From NCBI GenBank assembly GCA_013399855.1, contig VXAY01007414.1, forward strand, positions 1,321,377 to 1,385,376: DNA of 64,000 bases, in the 5' to 3' direction. Below the pieces are notes generated by a model. The model had not been told where the DNA came from. It saw only the letters and a program-made list of their open reading frames with translations, and searched no databases. Below are positions 53,401 through 64,000 of the stretch, piece after piece. Position numbers and translations under genes: made by a program. This DNA comes from Oxyruncus cristatus (taxonomy: Eukaryota > Chordata > Aves > Passeriformes > Cotingidae). Numbering within the stretch: position 1 is the first letter of the stretch; each line of letters starts with the position of its first letter.

Positions 53401-56400
53401 ACATCTTCCCTACATTACCCAAAAGAGACATTCAGTTTCAGCCTGCCTTTTAACATGTAAATCACACTTGTAGAAGATAATGAGCTACAACGTCCAGACA
53501 GGCTGAAAGTAGCAGTTATCTCTAATAAAAAATAAAAAGAACACTCTCTTCCATGACAGATAGAAACAACATTGACAGAACATTGATTCCTGTGGTGATG
53601 GGATTGATTCACAGGTGATGGGAAATAGTTTGCTTCCACAGTTACAAGCCACCATTAAAACTGGGAGAAGATGAATCAAGGGAAGTGTCCTTCCCTTTCA
53701 AATACATTGCTACTGCCCTTCTGTGGTCTGACAGGCCATCATTACTCATCTGTTTCTTGGCAGTATTTTGCCCTCACTTTCTTCCAGCAGTTGTACAGAC
53801 CCTCTTGGTTCAGTTCCCCCCCTCCACAGAACCCACTGAATAAATTACTTACAGCCTTCCCTCTTCCAAGCCACAGACGAGAGCAACACCAAATGACTAC
53901 CACATTGGTGGCTCTCCTTTCTTAGGACCGAGCCCTTGTGGGCTTCCATCCAAAAACCCACCAACTGAACCAAAGCCGATGCCTTACTTAAGAAGAGACA
54001 AAACCTTACACCTTTCCAATGCTCTGACTCAAATGTTGGGCCCTAAGCTGCCTTCCCTCTAACTGCTCATCATTGCCTATTCTTTTGTAAGACTGATGGT
54101 AACTCCCCTACAGCATTTACCACATAAGACAACACTAAGTGCTCTCTTGCTCTAGTCCATTTCCAGTTTCCTGTAGTGTTTTGCATGAACACCACCCAAA
54201 CTAATACCGTTCCATCCCAGAAGAAGTAAGTAAAATGTAAGAGAATCCATGCCCTCTTTTCACCCTTTCCTAGAACCAATTCCCTCTCACATTTTCCCTC
54301 CACCAGTGGCTGGGTAGGAAAGGTACAAAATCAGTCATAATCAGCCGAAAACAGCCCTTGCCCCTCAGAGAGGCCACACTCTTTTTACAAGTTAGAAGTC
54401 TAGAGGAGGAAAATCATAAAACCTAATGAAGCCCGCTTTTGGTGGTGAAACTTCAGGTACAGGTCACAACTGGTGAAATGCCCTGTTTGATCACAGAGTT
54501 CCTTTCGAGCATTTTTGGCTGAGATAAACTTAGACAAATAGAAAGAATTTAGTACCTGGATACAATTTGCTCAGTATGTCTATTAATTTTGCTCTTTTGT
54601 GTTTGACTGCCATGAGAAAATAATGAAATAATGAAGGCAAAGTCTGCAGTGCAAAACACCAGACAGATCTGTTCTTAAATGTCATAAAAATTTCCCCAAG
54701 CTCATGCAAATGATGGAAACTGTTGATTGTTCCTCAGTATCTGACAATATTATTGCTAAAGGAGAATATGATTGATGGAAGGAGGATTTATAAGAGCCTT
54801 CATGAGATCAAATCAGGTATCTACCCCAGTGCAGCAGAGGGAGAATGACAACTATTTTTCTCCATTAGGAATAATATCTTGGTTTTGACTCCATTTGCAC
54901 CAGCATAAACAAGAAGAAAGTCAAGTCATAAGTGAAAATAAAAACAAAGCACATAAAACCCCATGAAAATAAGGCAAAAGGGACCATCCAATGCTTCCTG
55001 TGGATATTAATGTCCTAAATAGTCCATTGTCCACAAAAACTTCTACCAGCTTACAGATGAGTGTTTTTCAATCCCTTTGATTCCAGCAAGCTGCACATGT
55101 CTACTCACTAACATACAAGCTTGAATCCTTATCTATTTCTTTAGCCAGTTCCTGAAGATCTAATTACCTTCATTCTTTAGTTATCAGAGAATATAACTTA
55201 CCCGGAGTATTCAGGCATTTTATCCTCTCACCACAAATGCTTGGAGATTCAGTGCATTCATCTCTGTCCTGTAAATCACAAGAATCACACTGAAACACCA
55301 TAACATGACAACTTAAATTTGAAACAGGATTTCTTCAGGCTCTGTGACACCCATCTGCCAGTAAGAGGGGCCTAGGCAGGGATGAAGAACAGGCTGATCC
55401 CATAAGCATGCTGGAGCAAGAAAATTTTGATTTGGATATGTCACCTGTACTAAAAAGGTACCCACTCAATTGATCTTAATGACGTTGTAACAATCGAGAC
55501 AGCATTAGGAAAGGCTTTTAAGGACATTTAGTCTGGGAGGAAGGTGCTAGCCAAAAAACACACATGAAAAGTAAATGAGAAAGCCTTATTGCCTTTCACC
55601 CTACAGCAGGCAGAGAGGAAAGAATAACAGGTTACATTTGTATTTAAATGCTAGCACTGAAGAAAACGGAGACTAGCACTGGACAGACACTTCCAGGTTC
55701 TCAGTATCTTGGGCATAGGTCACTGGCTGGTCAGGTCATGTTAAGATAAGAATTGGGGGCAGTATTTGGTAAACAAGATACTGCTTTAAATATCAAGTTC
55801 CCTGTATATAATAGGACTTTTAAATGACAGAAAATGAACAAATTACCATCTTATTTTGCTTACTTGCTGGTTTTATGTTGCATAATAAAATGTATTTTAT
55901 AATAAAATGTTTTTAACAATAGCAGCATCCCTGTTCTGTATTTGTATATGTTTGCATGTTATGTTTAAGCAGGAACTAGTTCTTACATTTGTTTTAACTG
56001 AAAACTTTTGTTCCCAAACTTATAAATAAATGTCTGAAGTATAATTTTGCTTAGCAAAGCTTTCCTTTGCTTTCCAGAAACGTCTAGAAGTTCTGTAGAG
56101 TGGAGTGGGATTAAACAGACAAATGTAGCATGCAAAAGTATAAATGTTTCAGGATGTCTTTTCCCACCATGATGAAAAGATTCAAAGTTCTGCCAGCTGT
56201 CAGGTTTGGAAAAGTGTCACACCAAACAGGCACAAACTAGTGCCTCATTTAGAGCAGTAAAAGCTAAAGAAAACCGTCAGAATAAAAACCCTTCTGGCAG
56301 ACTTTTAAGTGCCATAGACCCATTCAGTAAAACACATGCTCTAAACTGGATCTCTGTAGCTCTCCAAGTAGTTATTTCCAGAATATTATCCCAGTATGTC

Positions 56401-59400
56401 AAACACAAAACTTCATAAGCAATAACTGAAAGATACAGAATTATGTTTCACCTGGCAAATCCGATCAGAGTTTGCAGAACACTCGGACATTTGGAAAAAA
56501 CCAGCAGGACACAATGTGCATTTCTCACATTGTGAAGGTGTCTTTTGGAAATTGCAAAATTCATCACTTTCACAAAGGCCACAGTCCAGCAAAGACTCCC
56601 CAACATTAATCACTTTTGCATCCACTTCCACTTTATGCACAGAGTATGACTTCTGGAGATGATTTCTGACCTGGTTCTGAAGTCCTTGAAGATGACTTTC
56701 AAAATAATTTTGAATATCTTCTTGCAAACTCTGAAATGACACTTGTTTCACGGTATCAAAAAGCATGCCATACTGGACTTTTATCAGATCCATTTGCTCA
56801 TACATTTTTCTTTGCTGTTCAAGAATCTCCCGTTGCTGGCTAACCAATATATGCTGCTGCTCAGCAAGTTTTTGCTGCAAATCGACAATGATCTGCTGCT
56901 GGCTTTTTAGCATTTCAGTAAATTTCTCATGCCCTTTTGCGAGGTGCAGTTGTAGTATTAGGGCATCTTCAGATGGAACTTCATTTTCTCCTGAAATAAA
57001 AATGATTGATTATTGTCCAAGCTTGCTGTATTATCTCTTCAAAAGCATTCCAGTTTTAGTACGTTAATGAAAAGTTGCACTAAATTCAAGTCATGATTAC
57101 AAGGCCAGTTCCTTTATTATCCTTGTAGCCTCTTCATGGGACCACAAGGTCTTCCATTTCATAAGCAACAACATTTGCCCCTGCCACAGGGAATAAATTA
57201 ATCATCACTGGGGTTCAATAAAAGATTAACCGTTCCTATGTACATGCTCAAATACAGTAAAGAGTAAATGGCCAATTTTCACTGTAGAGGCAATAAAATG
57301 TGGTGATAAAATTCGCTGCAAATATTAAGCCATTAAGGGTAGTAAAAGTAAGGGTCAATTGCAAAAAGCTGCAAAAGCAGTCTACAATACTGAGTAGCCA
57401 CAATAAAACGGCAAAAAAAGAAACACAAAGGAGACAAAGGTGAAATGAGGCACCCACTGAAAAAAATTCCAAGTTTTTATATCAAATGTTGTACTCATAG
57501 ATTATTATTACCCCTTGGAAATGATCTTGAAGAAATACATCCAGATATATAGATACAGGGCTACAGAGCCACGTAATCAGCAGTTCAGTGTCCAACAGAA
57601 ATCAGAAAGGCAAATAAAATGCTAGGATTTATTAGAAGAAGAATACATAACAGAGGATGATATATCATTACAACACTACATTAATCAATAGAGTATCTTT
57701 AATACAGCATGCAGTCCTGGTTCCCCATTTCAAAAAGGAGTAAAAAAAAACTCAAAATGTTCACAAAAAGGGCAGCAAGGAAAATCTAACTTATGATACC
57801 ACTACAACATGAAAAAGTAGGTAAGACTTTCCAAGATCAGCTAAAATAAAAAGAAACCAAACAACCATGCTATATTAGAGGTAGTGTGTAACCAAGCAAG
57901 TGGATATGGAAAGACTCTTTACTCTTTCTTCCAAAACAAGAATTAAGGGACATTAAATGAAGGCAGTAGCTTCCATACATGCTAAAACTTCAATCAGTTC
58001 TGGAAAGCTGCTGGTCCAATATATAAGATAAAAGCAATCTGGGGCAAAAAGATACACTGACATCAATCAGATTCAGGAAATCTAAACAACAAGTTGTTGG
58101 AGCTGCGAAAATGATTGAGGAAAATATCATGCCATACATTCCACAGTATCAGCTGCTGGACACCGTCTAAGAGACCATCCTGAATCCATACACTCACTCA
58201 TCTGTTCTTATGCAGCACTGATTTACCTTCTTATAAGTGCAGAACATCAAGGATGAGACAATGAAAAAAGACCATAACCGGTTCCTGTTTACAGTTCCCA
58301 AATTATTTTGCTGTTTGGTTATTTTTATTCACAGCATAAGGCACACAACTTTTATTTCTCAGTACGAACTTAAATATTAAGGTAGTTTGCAGAATACTGG
58401 ATTTGAGAAAGCAAAGACCAGGATCCAGGAAAAGCCACATTCAAGTTGGAAACTTTAAAATATTTGCTAAATTATACCCCCGTATCTCCTTCTGTCTAGC
58501 ATGACAAGTAGTTCTGTGAAAAGCAGAACCACTGTCTTCAGATTCTCTGTGAATTTGTGTCTTCCATTTGGCTGGCTAAGTAAGTAGCACTACCTTTGCT
58601 CAGTGGGACCAGTAAAAATAGCATTTTGAATGATTAAGCCATCACAAATTTATCCACAGGGAGAAGAGAGACAGGGTTATTGGGCTCTTCTCATCCTGGC
58701 AGTCTGGGCTTTTCTCACACACACAAGCAAAGCTATTAGAGCAACTAAAGGTTAACTAAAGCTCTGATTCACTAAGAAACATAAAGTAGAGCTTTATTTT
58801 TAAGCACATACTTAAGGAGTGTTGTCTTCAGCCAGTAACTGTCCGACTTACTGGCATTAAGGACAGCCATAATTTTAAGTACTGACTGTGGTGGAGCTTA
58901 CTCACTTGACGGACCAGCTTTCTGTTATCTCTGCCCTAAAAGGCTTTCCACAACTTTGTAACAATGGATACATTCCAGTCAGTCAATTTAGCTTTGCTCC
59001 TTTTGGTTGTCTAAAGCTCAGCTGGAGAGAATATGACGCCTAAAAAGTGCTTTGCGACTGGGGTTTTTCTCTCATTTTTATCCATTTTGCAGTATTATGA
59101 CTAAACTTATACTCACCAGTACAAGAGGCCCTTCACTGCACAATACAGTTGGTGCTACAGGCAGTTCACAATGCCAGACCAACAGAAAGCATAATAAAGC
59201 TCTTGCAAGAAAGGGAAGGCTTTACTGAATATAAACTACATTCAATTAAGCAGAAGGGTTATCTTGTTTGCCAAAATAATTCTGAAGCAGAAATTTAAAA
59301 TAACTCAGATGCTGAGTGCCCTATTTTTCTTCATTAAGAATATAAAGGTAAGACATGCTGAACATGTCAGATTCGGCTGTCCCTACCACAGATATCTAAA

Positions 59401-62400
59401 ATTATGAGAAGAATTCCACTGCAAATGATGTTTACTCACTAGTACATTCCAGTAATGCCATCTTTCCACATTTCCCAGACAAGTATCAAACAGGTACACC
59501 CACTACTAACACTTACAAAGTGGTAAGACAATGGTTAGACAACAAAAAACATCCTTCCTTACATCTTATCTAACCCTACTCTGTTTCAGTTGGGAGCCAT
59601 TCCCCCTTGTCACGAACATTACATGCTGTTTGGGTCACAGCTCTCCCCAGACAGCTGTAAATGCATTTCTCCTAATTAAAGATCTGACTATCACTTTTTT
59701 CTTTTTTCCTTTTTGTTTTAGTAGAAGTAGCTGGAATTGCTATACAAATGCTCATTTCCAAGACCTATGATTCCAGCTGCAAATGGGGATTGAAGAAGGA
59801 ATTCTCTACACTGCTGCAGGAAATTCAGTGACATGCTCAAACTGAGACCCCAGGCAAATGCAGAGAATGTTAGAGGTTGCAAGCAGAGCAGAATACTGGA
59901 TGCTTGCCTGTACACTGACTTGAAGGAAACCAAGGACTGTCAACATGGCTTATTTTTTTGTTCCCGACGCCAAATACGTGGAATTTCTGCAAGATGTTGA
60001 TGAATCCAGTATGCTGTTCTTCCACTCCTAAGAGAGAAAGGTGCCTTGTGAAGGTCTGGATCAAGTCTTTGGAATGGGCAAAACATGCCTCTACATCCTT
60101 TGTCCAGTCTGGACAGAAGTATAGCAAGACTCATCCTCATCAACTGCAGCAGTTGGCAACACAAGGTAACAACAGTGAGAGGGGAGAACTTCTGAGGGTG
60201 CAGCTGTCCTCGTCTGAAAACTCACACATAGAAGCTCGTGTGTTACCACAGGTTTGCTCACTGTATGCTTCCATGCCAAAGTGCTTTCCATGACAATATG
60301 TGGTTCAATGGGCAGTGCTGTACACTGCTTTCTCTCCAATATCTAGGACGCTTCTCTCTGCCAAAGGAAGATGAATGCACAAATCCATGACTGCCACTGG
60401 CCTTAATCCATTCTTGAAGCATTCAAGGACTTTATTAAGGGAAACTTCTAATCACACTTTTGCTCCTCCAAGACTTCACCTGGCATCAGGCCTACAAAGA
60501 ATATAAAATGGAAAGAGTATAGTGAACTCTGTGCCAAGTCTCCAAAATCTTGAACATCTTCACACTCTGTCCCTTTAGCTTTAATTTCCTCTGACCCACA
60601 TCAGAAGGGACAGAGGACCTAACTCTAAGACCCAGGAGATGAGAGGTGCATGTAACTCACCATGTTAGCTGGAAGTGCTGGTGGTACTGGAGACTAGGCA
60701 GCACAGACTGATCCAAGTCTTCTAAAGACAGCCAAAGAATAAGAGGATATTTGGAGGAAAAGGTCATGCTGAGCTGGGTGTTCTTTGTAAAACCTTCATG
60801 GAGATACAGCATGACTGCTTTCAGCATCATCCAAAAGTATTACTCTTTTCTGTCTATTCAGAATCCCCTTATTATTTTCCAAGGCTTGTATTACATAGAA
60901 AAGGATTTTGGTATGGACAAAGAAAATGCAAATATCCTGGATCCTGGGTCCATCTGCAAAACGGAGGCATGGCATTTACAATGATAGTACAAAGAGTATG
61001 CACAGAAGCAGAGAAAACAGAGGCTACCCCTACTGACTTCTCTGTTTTCTGTCCACCTTTGGTCACGGAGCATACAGAGGTTCTGTAAGACATCTGAGAA
61101 TATCAGGCACGATGAAGGTAGACAGTGTCCCTGCACTAGGTATGGGGGGGCTTAAATGTCAGCCCTGGGACTGGAATCACCAAGCATGGGAGTCTCCTTT
61201 GGAGGAGCTGTCCCTTCACTAAGCAGACCTTGATAACTTGTAAAAGCCTGGCATGTGTTCTGGTGTTGGAAGCAGCCACAGCCCTCAGATTTGCCACACG
61301 GATGTGACAAGGCTTAAATGACCTTCTCCATGCTCTCCATTAGCTTTTAACATCAATGGGAAATAAATCACCCTTCCTCATACATTTTATACCTTTCAGA
61401 CACAACATTAAACCAGAACCTGTGGTTATGTAACACCTGCTGATGCTCTTCTTGTGGTCAAATCCATGTATCTCCGGCAATTAGATACATCTTCGAACTG
61501 ATCTATGTATGTAACCATGGACATACCTGGCTTCCTACAAGGATACCAAATTCACCAAAACTGTGCTCATCGACAGACAGGTAAGTGTTCTGAATGATGT
61601 GTTGTAAGAGAAGCTCTGTATTTTTTAACCCCGGCTATTCCAGCAAGACAGTTTGGCAGCAGCAAGCTTCTTAGCAATGGCAACACTCTGTTCACCCTGA
61701 GTTTGGAACGTACACAACCCCCACTGAATCCTTTTACAATATTATATTGCTATAAATTAAAAAAATCAGGAATACCAGACTGTGAAGAGAGAGACAGATA
61801 GGTCTTACACGTTTAAAAACACCACTACAAAAAAGTTTTGCCATGTTTCATCAGCCCTAGGTCTCCTACATATGCACCTGTGTGTGGAGGAGAGATGAAG
61901 GGGAGCAGAGAGGGGAGCCAGGGCAGCAATTCCCTTACACGTTGTGAAGACCAGTGCGAGATTTCCCTCCTAACTCTCCAAAAACAAGGAGGCTTGGTGC
62001 AGCTGCTCAGGCACCCCTGTGTCCTGGCTCTCAGAGGTCCTGCAGCACCTCAGCTCAGCGGACACCTGCCCGGATCGAGGAGACCCAGCACGCAAGACCG
62101 CGGCTCTCGGCGACCACGCTGAGCCGCCGCGGGCTTGCAGGAACCCTCCGTCCCAAGGGAAGGGGGTGTTGGTGAGGTATGGGGGCTGTGCCCTCCCGCA
62201 CCCTCACAGCGCCCCGCACCTGGCTTGACGTCGCAGGTGAGCTGCACCCCCAGGGCGCCGCCGCCCCGCTCGGGGGCGGCGTGGGCAAAGTCGTCCCCCG
62301 CGAACTGTGCGGCTCTGTCGGCGGCGCGCAGCAGGGCGGGCTCGGGGCAGCCCTCGGNNNNNNNNNNNNNNNNNNNNNNNNNNNNNNNNNNNNNNNNNNN

Positions 62401-62702
62401 NNNNNNNNNNNNNNNNNNNNNNNNNNNNNNNNNNNNNNNNNNNNNNNNNNNNNNNNNNNNNNNNNNNNNNNNNNNNNNNNNNNNNNNNNNNNNNNNNNNN
62501 NNNNNNNNNNNNNNNNNNNNNNNNNNNNNNNNNNNNNNNNNNNNNNNNNNNNNNNNNNNNNNNNNNNNNNNNNNNNNNNNNNNNNNNNNNNNNNNNNNNN
62601 NCAGGGCTCGGCCGTGCCGCCCCCCGCGCCCAGCAGCGACAGGCAGACGCCGAGCCAGCAGCGCGCCCACCACAGCCGTCTCCTCGGCATCTCCGGCCGC
62701 GC
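48881..62702 (-). CDS. Unnamed secreted protein: coiled coil, TNFR-like Cys repeats, EGF-like domain, three C1q-like repeats
   Basis: I assembled this gene from splice sites. Coding exons on the minus strand are 62690 to 62220 (interrupted by an N gap), 56990 to 56452, 55268 to 55202 and 50400 to 48881; phases match at all three joins. The order is: signal peptide (MPRRRLWW then a hydrophobic core ending near GGGTAEP), missing part, a short alanine-rich segment, a Gln-rich coiled coil (QQ-rich heptads, codons about 28-85 of the second exon), a TNF-receptor-like Cys repeat, a calcium-binding-type EGF (DRDEC ... CLNTPGGFRC), a second TNF-receptor-like Cys repeat, and three C1q/TNF-like repeats of about 145 residues. 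At least 780 residues are visible. NxS/T sites and the many cysteines fit secretion; a coiled coil plus C1q modules suggests an oligomer. Multimerins and EMILINs share some modules but not this order. I cannot name the gene, and function is unknown. Confidence 0.85.
50858..51015. mobile_element. Probable hAT-type miniature transposon (MITE)
   Basis: The plus-strand left end CAGTGCTTTGCAACCC and the inverted right end CAGTGGTCTTCCACTTTTTG resemble each other and the common hAT/Charlie terminal pattern CAGTGGTTC-CAACC. Flanking 8-mers tgctaaag and tcctaaga agree at five of eight positions, as an eroded target duplication would. At 158 bp it cannot encode a transposase. Confidence 0.45.
52969..53004. 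repeat. 12-bp tandem repeat, three copies
   Basis: acagtaagttct occurs twice, followed by acagtaagtcct. Each unit contains CAGTAAGT, a strong 5' splice-site-like string, on the strand opposite to the host gene. Confidence 0.95.
55202..55268 (-). CDS. Third coding exon: first half of an EGF-like domain
   Basis: A 67-nt micro-exon with acceptor gtgatttacag and donor GTAAGT. It reads DRDECTESPSICGERIKCLN TPG across the join, matching the D-x-D-E-C and C-x-N-T-x-G features of calcium-binding EGF domains; the last cysteine comes from the next exon (GFRC). Entry is phase 0 and exit phase 1, so skipping it would shift the frame. Confidence 0.9.
55269..56451 (-). other. Intron 2 of the minus-strand gene
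   Basis: A 1.18-kb phase 0 intron. Nothing recognisable inside beyond AT-rich sequence. Confidence 0.85.
56452..56990 (-). CDS. Second coding exon: coiled coil and first TNFR-like Cys repeat
   Basis: The exon is 539 nt, with acceptor tttttatttcag and donor GTGAAA. Two bases complete a split glycine codon, then 179 codons follow. Codons about 28-85 are rich in Q, L, I and E with coiled-coil spacing (SQQQIIVDLQQKLAEQQ). Codons 136-179 carry ten cysteines in the pattern DCGLC...FC...QCEKCTLCPAGFF...C...DRICQ, which resembles a TNF-receptor Cys-rich repeat. Confidence 0.9.
57590..58000 (+). mobile_element. Ancient CR1/L3-like LINE fragment
   Basis: The order of diverged blocks follows CR1/L3 LINE reverse-transcriptase DNA. 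The blocks are aaatgctaggatttattaga, aatacagcatgcagtcctgg, ccccatttcaaaaaggag, aaaagggcagcaaggaaaat, and an end block aacaagaattaagggaca. Indels and substitutions are heavy, so it is old. Edges are approximate. Confidence 0.75.
59541..59660 (-). mobile_element. CR1 LINE fragment, minus strand
   Basis: The plus-strand text catccttccttacatcttat, then gttgggagccattccccctt and gtcacgaacattacatgctg, matches the reverse complement of the CR1 segment encoding the C-terminal reverse-transcriptase end. It is short and diverged. Confidence 0.65.
62220..62702 (-). CDS. First coding exon of the unnamed secreted protein, broken by an assembly gap
   Basis: The ATG at 62690-62688 starts MPRRRLWWARCWLGVCLSLL, a basic start and hydrophobic core typical of a signal peptide. 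The reading frame enters the N gap after GGGTAEP. Beyond the gap the frame that fits the next exon reads EGCPEPALLRAADRAAQFAG and ends TCDVKP before donor GTGCGG at 62219. That frame differs from the start frame if the gap length is taken literally, so the gap size is wrong or an intron lies in it. The pyrimidine tract ctctcttctcttgcag just before 62702 looks like a splice acceptor, implying an upstream non-coding exon. Confidence 0.75.
62358..62601. other. Assembly gap (244 N)
   Basis: An unresolved run of N inside the first coding exon. Reading frames on the two sides do not agree over this length, so the length is likely an estimate or an intron is hidden there. Confidence 0.99.
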
Positions 62703-63260
62703 CTGCAAGAGAAGAGAGGCCGCGACGGGTCAGGGCAGCTGCCCCTCCCGAGGGGAGGGCCCGAGCCCGCCGCTCCCTCCGCCCTAGCCCGAGGTGCACG
62801 GGGGACCCAGGGTGCCCGGCGACCTCCTCTCCCTCTCCCCCTCCGTTCTGCAGGTACCGGCACAGCATCCCAAATCCAGGAAAAACTTTTCACACCCACC
62901 AACCCCCGTCCTGTCCCGTCCCATCCCTCCCCGGCGTGTCCCGGCGTAACCTGCGGGAAGATGCGGGGCCGCGCCGGGAGCAAGTGTGGCCTCGGGGCTG
63001 GGCTCCTCAGAGCGTGTGCCCGCAGCTGGGACTGACCTCCTCCGAAAGCTGGAGGGGAATGGAAATGTGCAACATTCCTGGGGCTTCGTTAGCATCAAAT
63101 TTCCCAAGCACCTCCCTTTAACTCCTTCGCTCCTCCAGCCTCTGCCGGCTGCCGGGGACGGCGATGGGACGGAGGCGGGGGCTGCCCCGCGGCTTCCGAC
63201 GGCTCCGGCCGTCCCCACGGCTTTTCTTGGTAGTGCCATCCCAAGGCGCCCGGACAGGGA

Positions 63261-64000
63261 TATGTACACGTCTTAAAGGGTTACCTTTCATTCCGAGTGG
63301 TTTTATTTCAACTGAAAAATCCAAAACCAACCAAACAACCGAAACCCCCAAACCGACAGGAGTAAAGTACACGCGCGACGCAGTTTTCAGTAAATAAAAT
63401 TTCAGACGGCTGAAAAAGTTATGGGTAGTGTGGATTTCTTGGTTCCCACTGCGATCGTCAGGAACCTACACCAAAGCTAACCACGATCGCAGCTGCCGTC
63501 TTCCCTGAGGCTACCTTAGAACCGGCGGCCGCAGCAGAACCGAAGCGAAGGACCGAATTTGGAGCGGTCAGCCATGCAGCTGTGGCGGCGTGTATTGCTT
63601 TCTGATAAAGCAGCTTCCCCAGACCCTTTCTGGCAGCGCTCACACCGAGGTGTGACAGTCAGCATACCTTTCGAGAGTTCCGAGGCGTAAATAACTCCCC
63701 GCAGCAGGAGCCACCTCGCTTATCTAATCTCTTCCGTATGGTGCTGGGGGAAAGCAACACCAAGTAGGTGTCCACTTCAACACTAGCTGCGATGCCGCAT
63801 TGTGCCTTTGGGAAGTTGGCCAGCGCCGAAACAATGGCTATGGGCAGTGGATACAAGAACAATTATGGAAAATACTATTTATTGATTCATTAGATTCAGC
63901 TTCCTTCCGTCCACGGGTTCACGCACATGTAAAACTCCCTCAGAATATCTTTGCAATGCTTTCACACAGTCTCTTTGCTGTCACTTATACAGAAAGGAGA
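63261..64000. other. Upstream flank of the minus-strand gene
   Basis: No coding exon recognised. A donor-like site on the minus strand (AAAG then GTATGC, near 63668) could belong to an upstream untranslated exon, but this is speculative. Confidence 0.4.

Larger units (their letters stand above)
50401..55201 (-). other. Intron 3 of the minus-strand gene
   Basis: A 4.8-kb intron. It contains a probable hAT-type miniature element (50858-51015) and a 12-bp tandem triplication (52969-53004). No further exon is needed, because the flanking phases join exactly. Confidence 0.85.
56991..62219 (-). other. Intron 1 (after the first coding exon) of the minus-strand gene
   Basis: A 5.2-kb phase 1 intron. 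It holds an ancient CR1/L3-like fragment (57590-58000) and a CR1 fragment (59541-59660). Frames at 59958-60293 and nearby show no family motif. Confidence 0.85.
62050..63260. promoter_or_regulatory. GC-rich CpG island over the start of the minus-strand gene
   Basis: This block is dense in CpG and G/C, in contrast to the AT-rich DNA to its left, and it surrounds the signal-peptide exon. It contains several GGGGCGG/CCCGCC-type boxes and no convincing TATA box. It probably contains the promoter or first untranslated exon; the transcription start cannot be placed. Confidence 0.7.

Noticed and set aside
59870..60340. Cluster of overlapping frames in intron 1 suggesting a retained gene or pseudogene
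   Set aside because: No family motif in any frame and no good splice or start context; treated as intronic DNA.
62135..63121. Several long frames across the N gap on the plus strand and the other minus frame
   Set aside because: GC-rich DNA has few stops and the N run adds no stops; only the minus-strand frames ending TCDVKP and starting MPRRRLWW fit splice phases.

Overview
This is a vertebrate nuclear genome window, almost certainly from a bird. It has compact spliced exons with GT/AG boundaries, CR1 (chicken repeat 1) LINE copies as the main interspersed repeat, a roughly 1.06-kb endogenous-retrovirus solo LTR of a type common in avian genomes, and a GC-rich CpG island with an assembly gap. 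No bacterial-type operons, CRISPR arrays or RNA genes were seen. Nearly all open frames are chance frames; the real coding content is two spliced genes that converge on each other.

Left end (1-12.3 kb, + strand): the last five coding exons of GAD2 (glutamate decarboxylase 2, GAD65). They encode 199 residues, equivalent to residues 387-585 of the 585-residue human enzyme. The stretch carries the pyridoxal-phosphate lysine (NPHK), the catalytic-loop tyrosine and the C-terminal domain. A 3' UTR of up to about 2.5 kb with several AATAAA signals follows.

Middle (12.3-48.6 kb): a gene-poor stretch with no coding exon that I can support. It contains a 3' CR1 LINE end with an open reverse-transcriptase tail (about 14.19-14.83 kb), a shorter CR1 piece on the other strand (17.7 kb), an old CR1-like piece abutting a solo LTR (18.26-19.54 kb), an (GATA)18 microsatellite (43.4 kb) and minor tandem duplications.

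Right end (48.6-64 kb, - strand): a four-coding-exon gene that I assembled from splice sites and matching phases, and that I cannot name. It encodes a secreted protein: signal peptide, a part lost in a 244-N gap, Gln-rich coiled coil, TNF-receptor-like Cys repeat, EGF-like domain, second TNF-receptor-like Cys repeat, then three tandem C1q/TNF-like jelly-roll repeats in one 1.5-kb exon. Its start lies in a CpG island. This combination of receptor-type and ligand-type modules in one chain is the most interesting object here. Its introns hold a probable hAT-type miniature transposon, an ancient CR1/L3-like fragment and a CR1 fragment.

GAD2 and the unnamed gene show no functional link in the sequence. 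They are convergent neighbours separated by about 36 kb.
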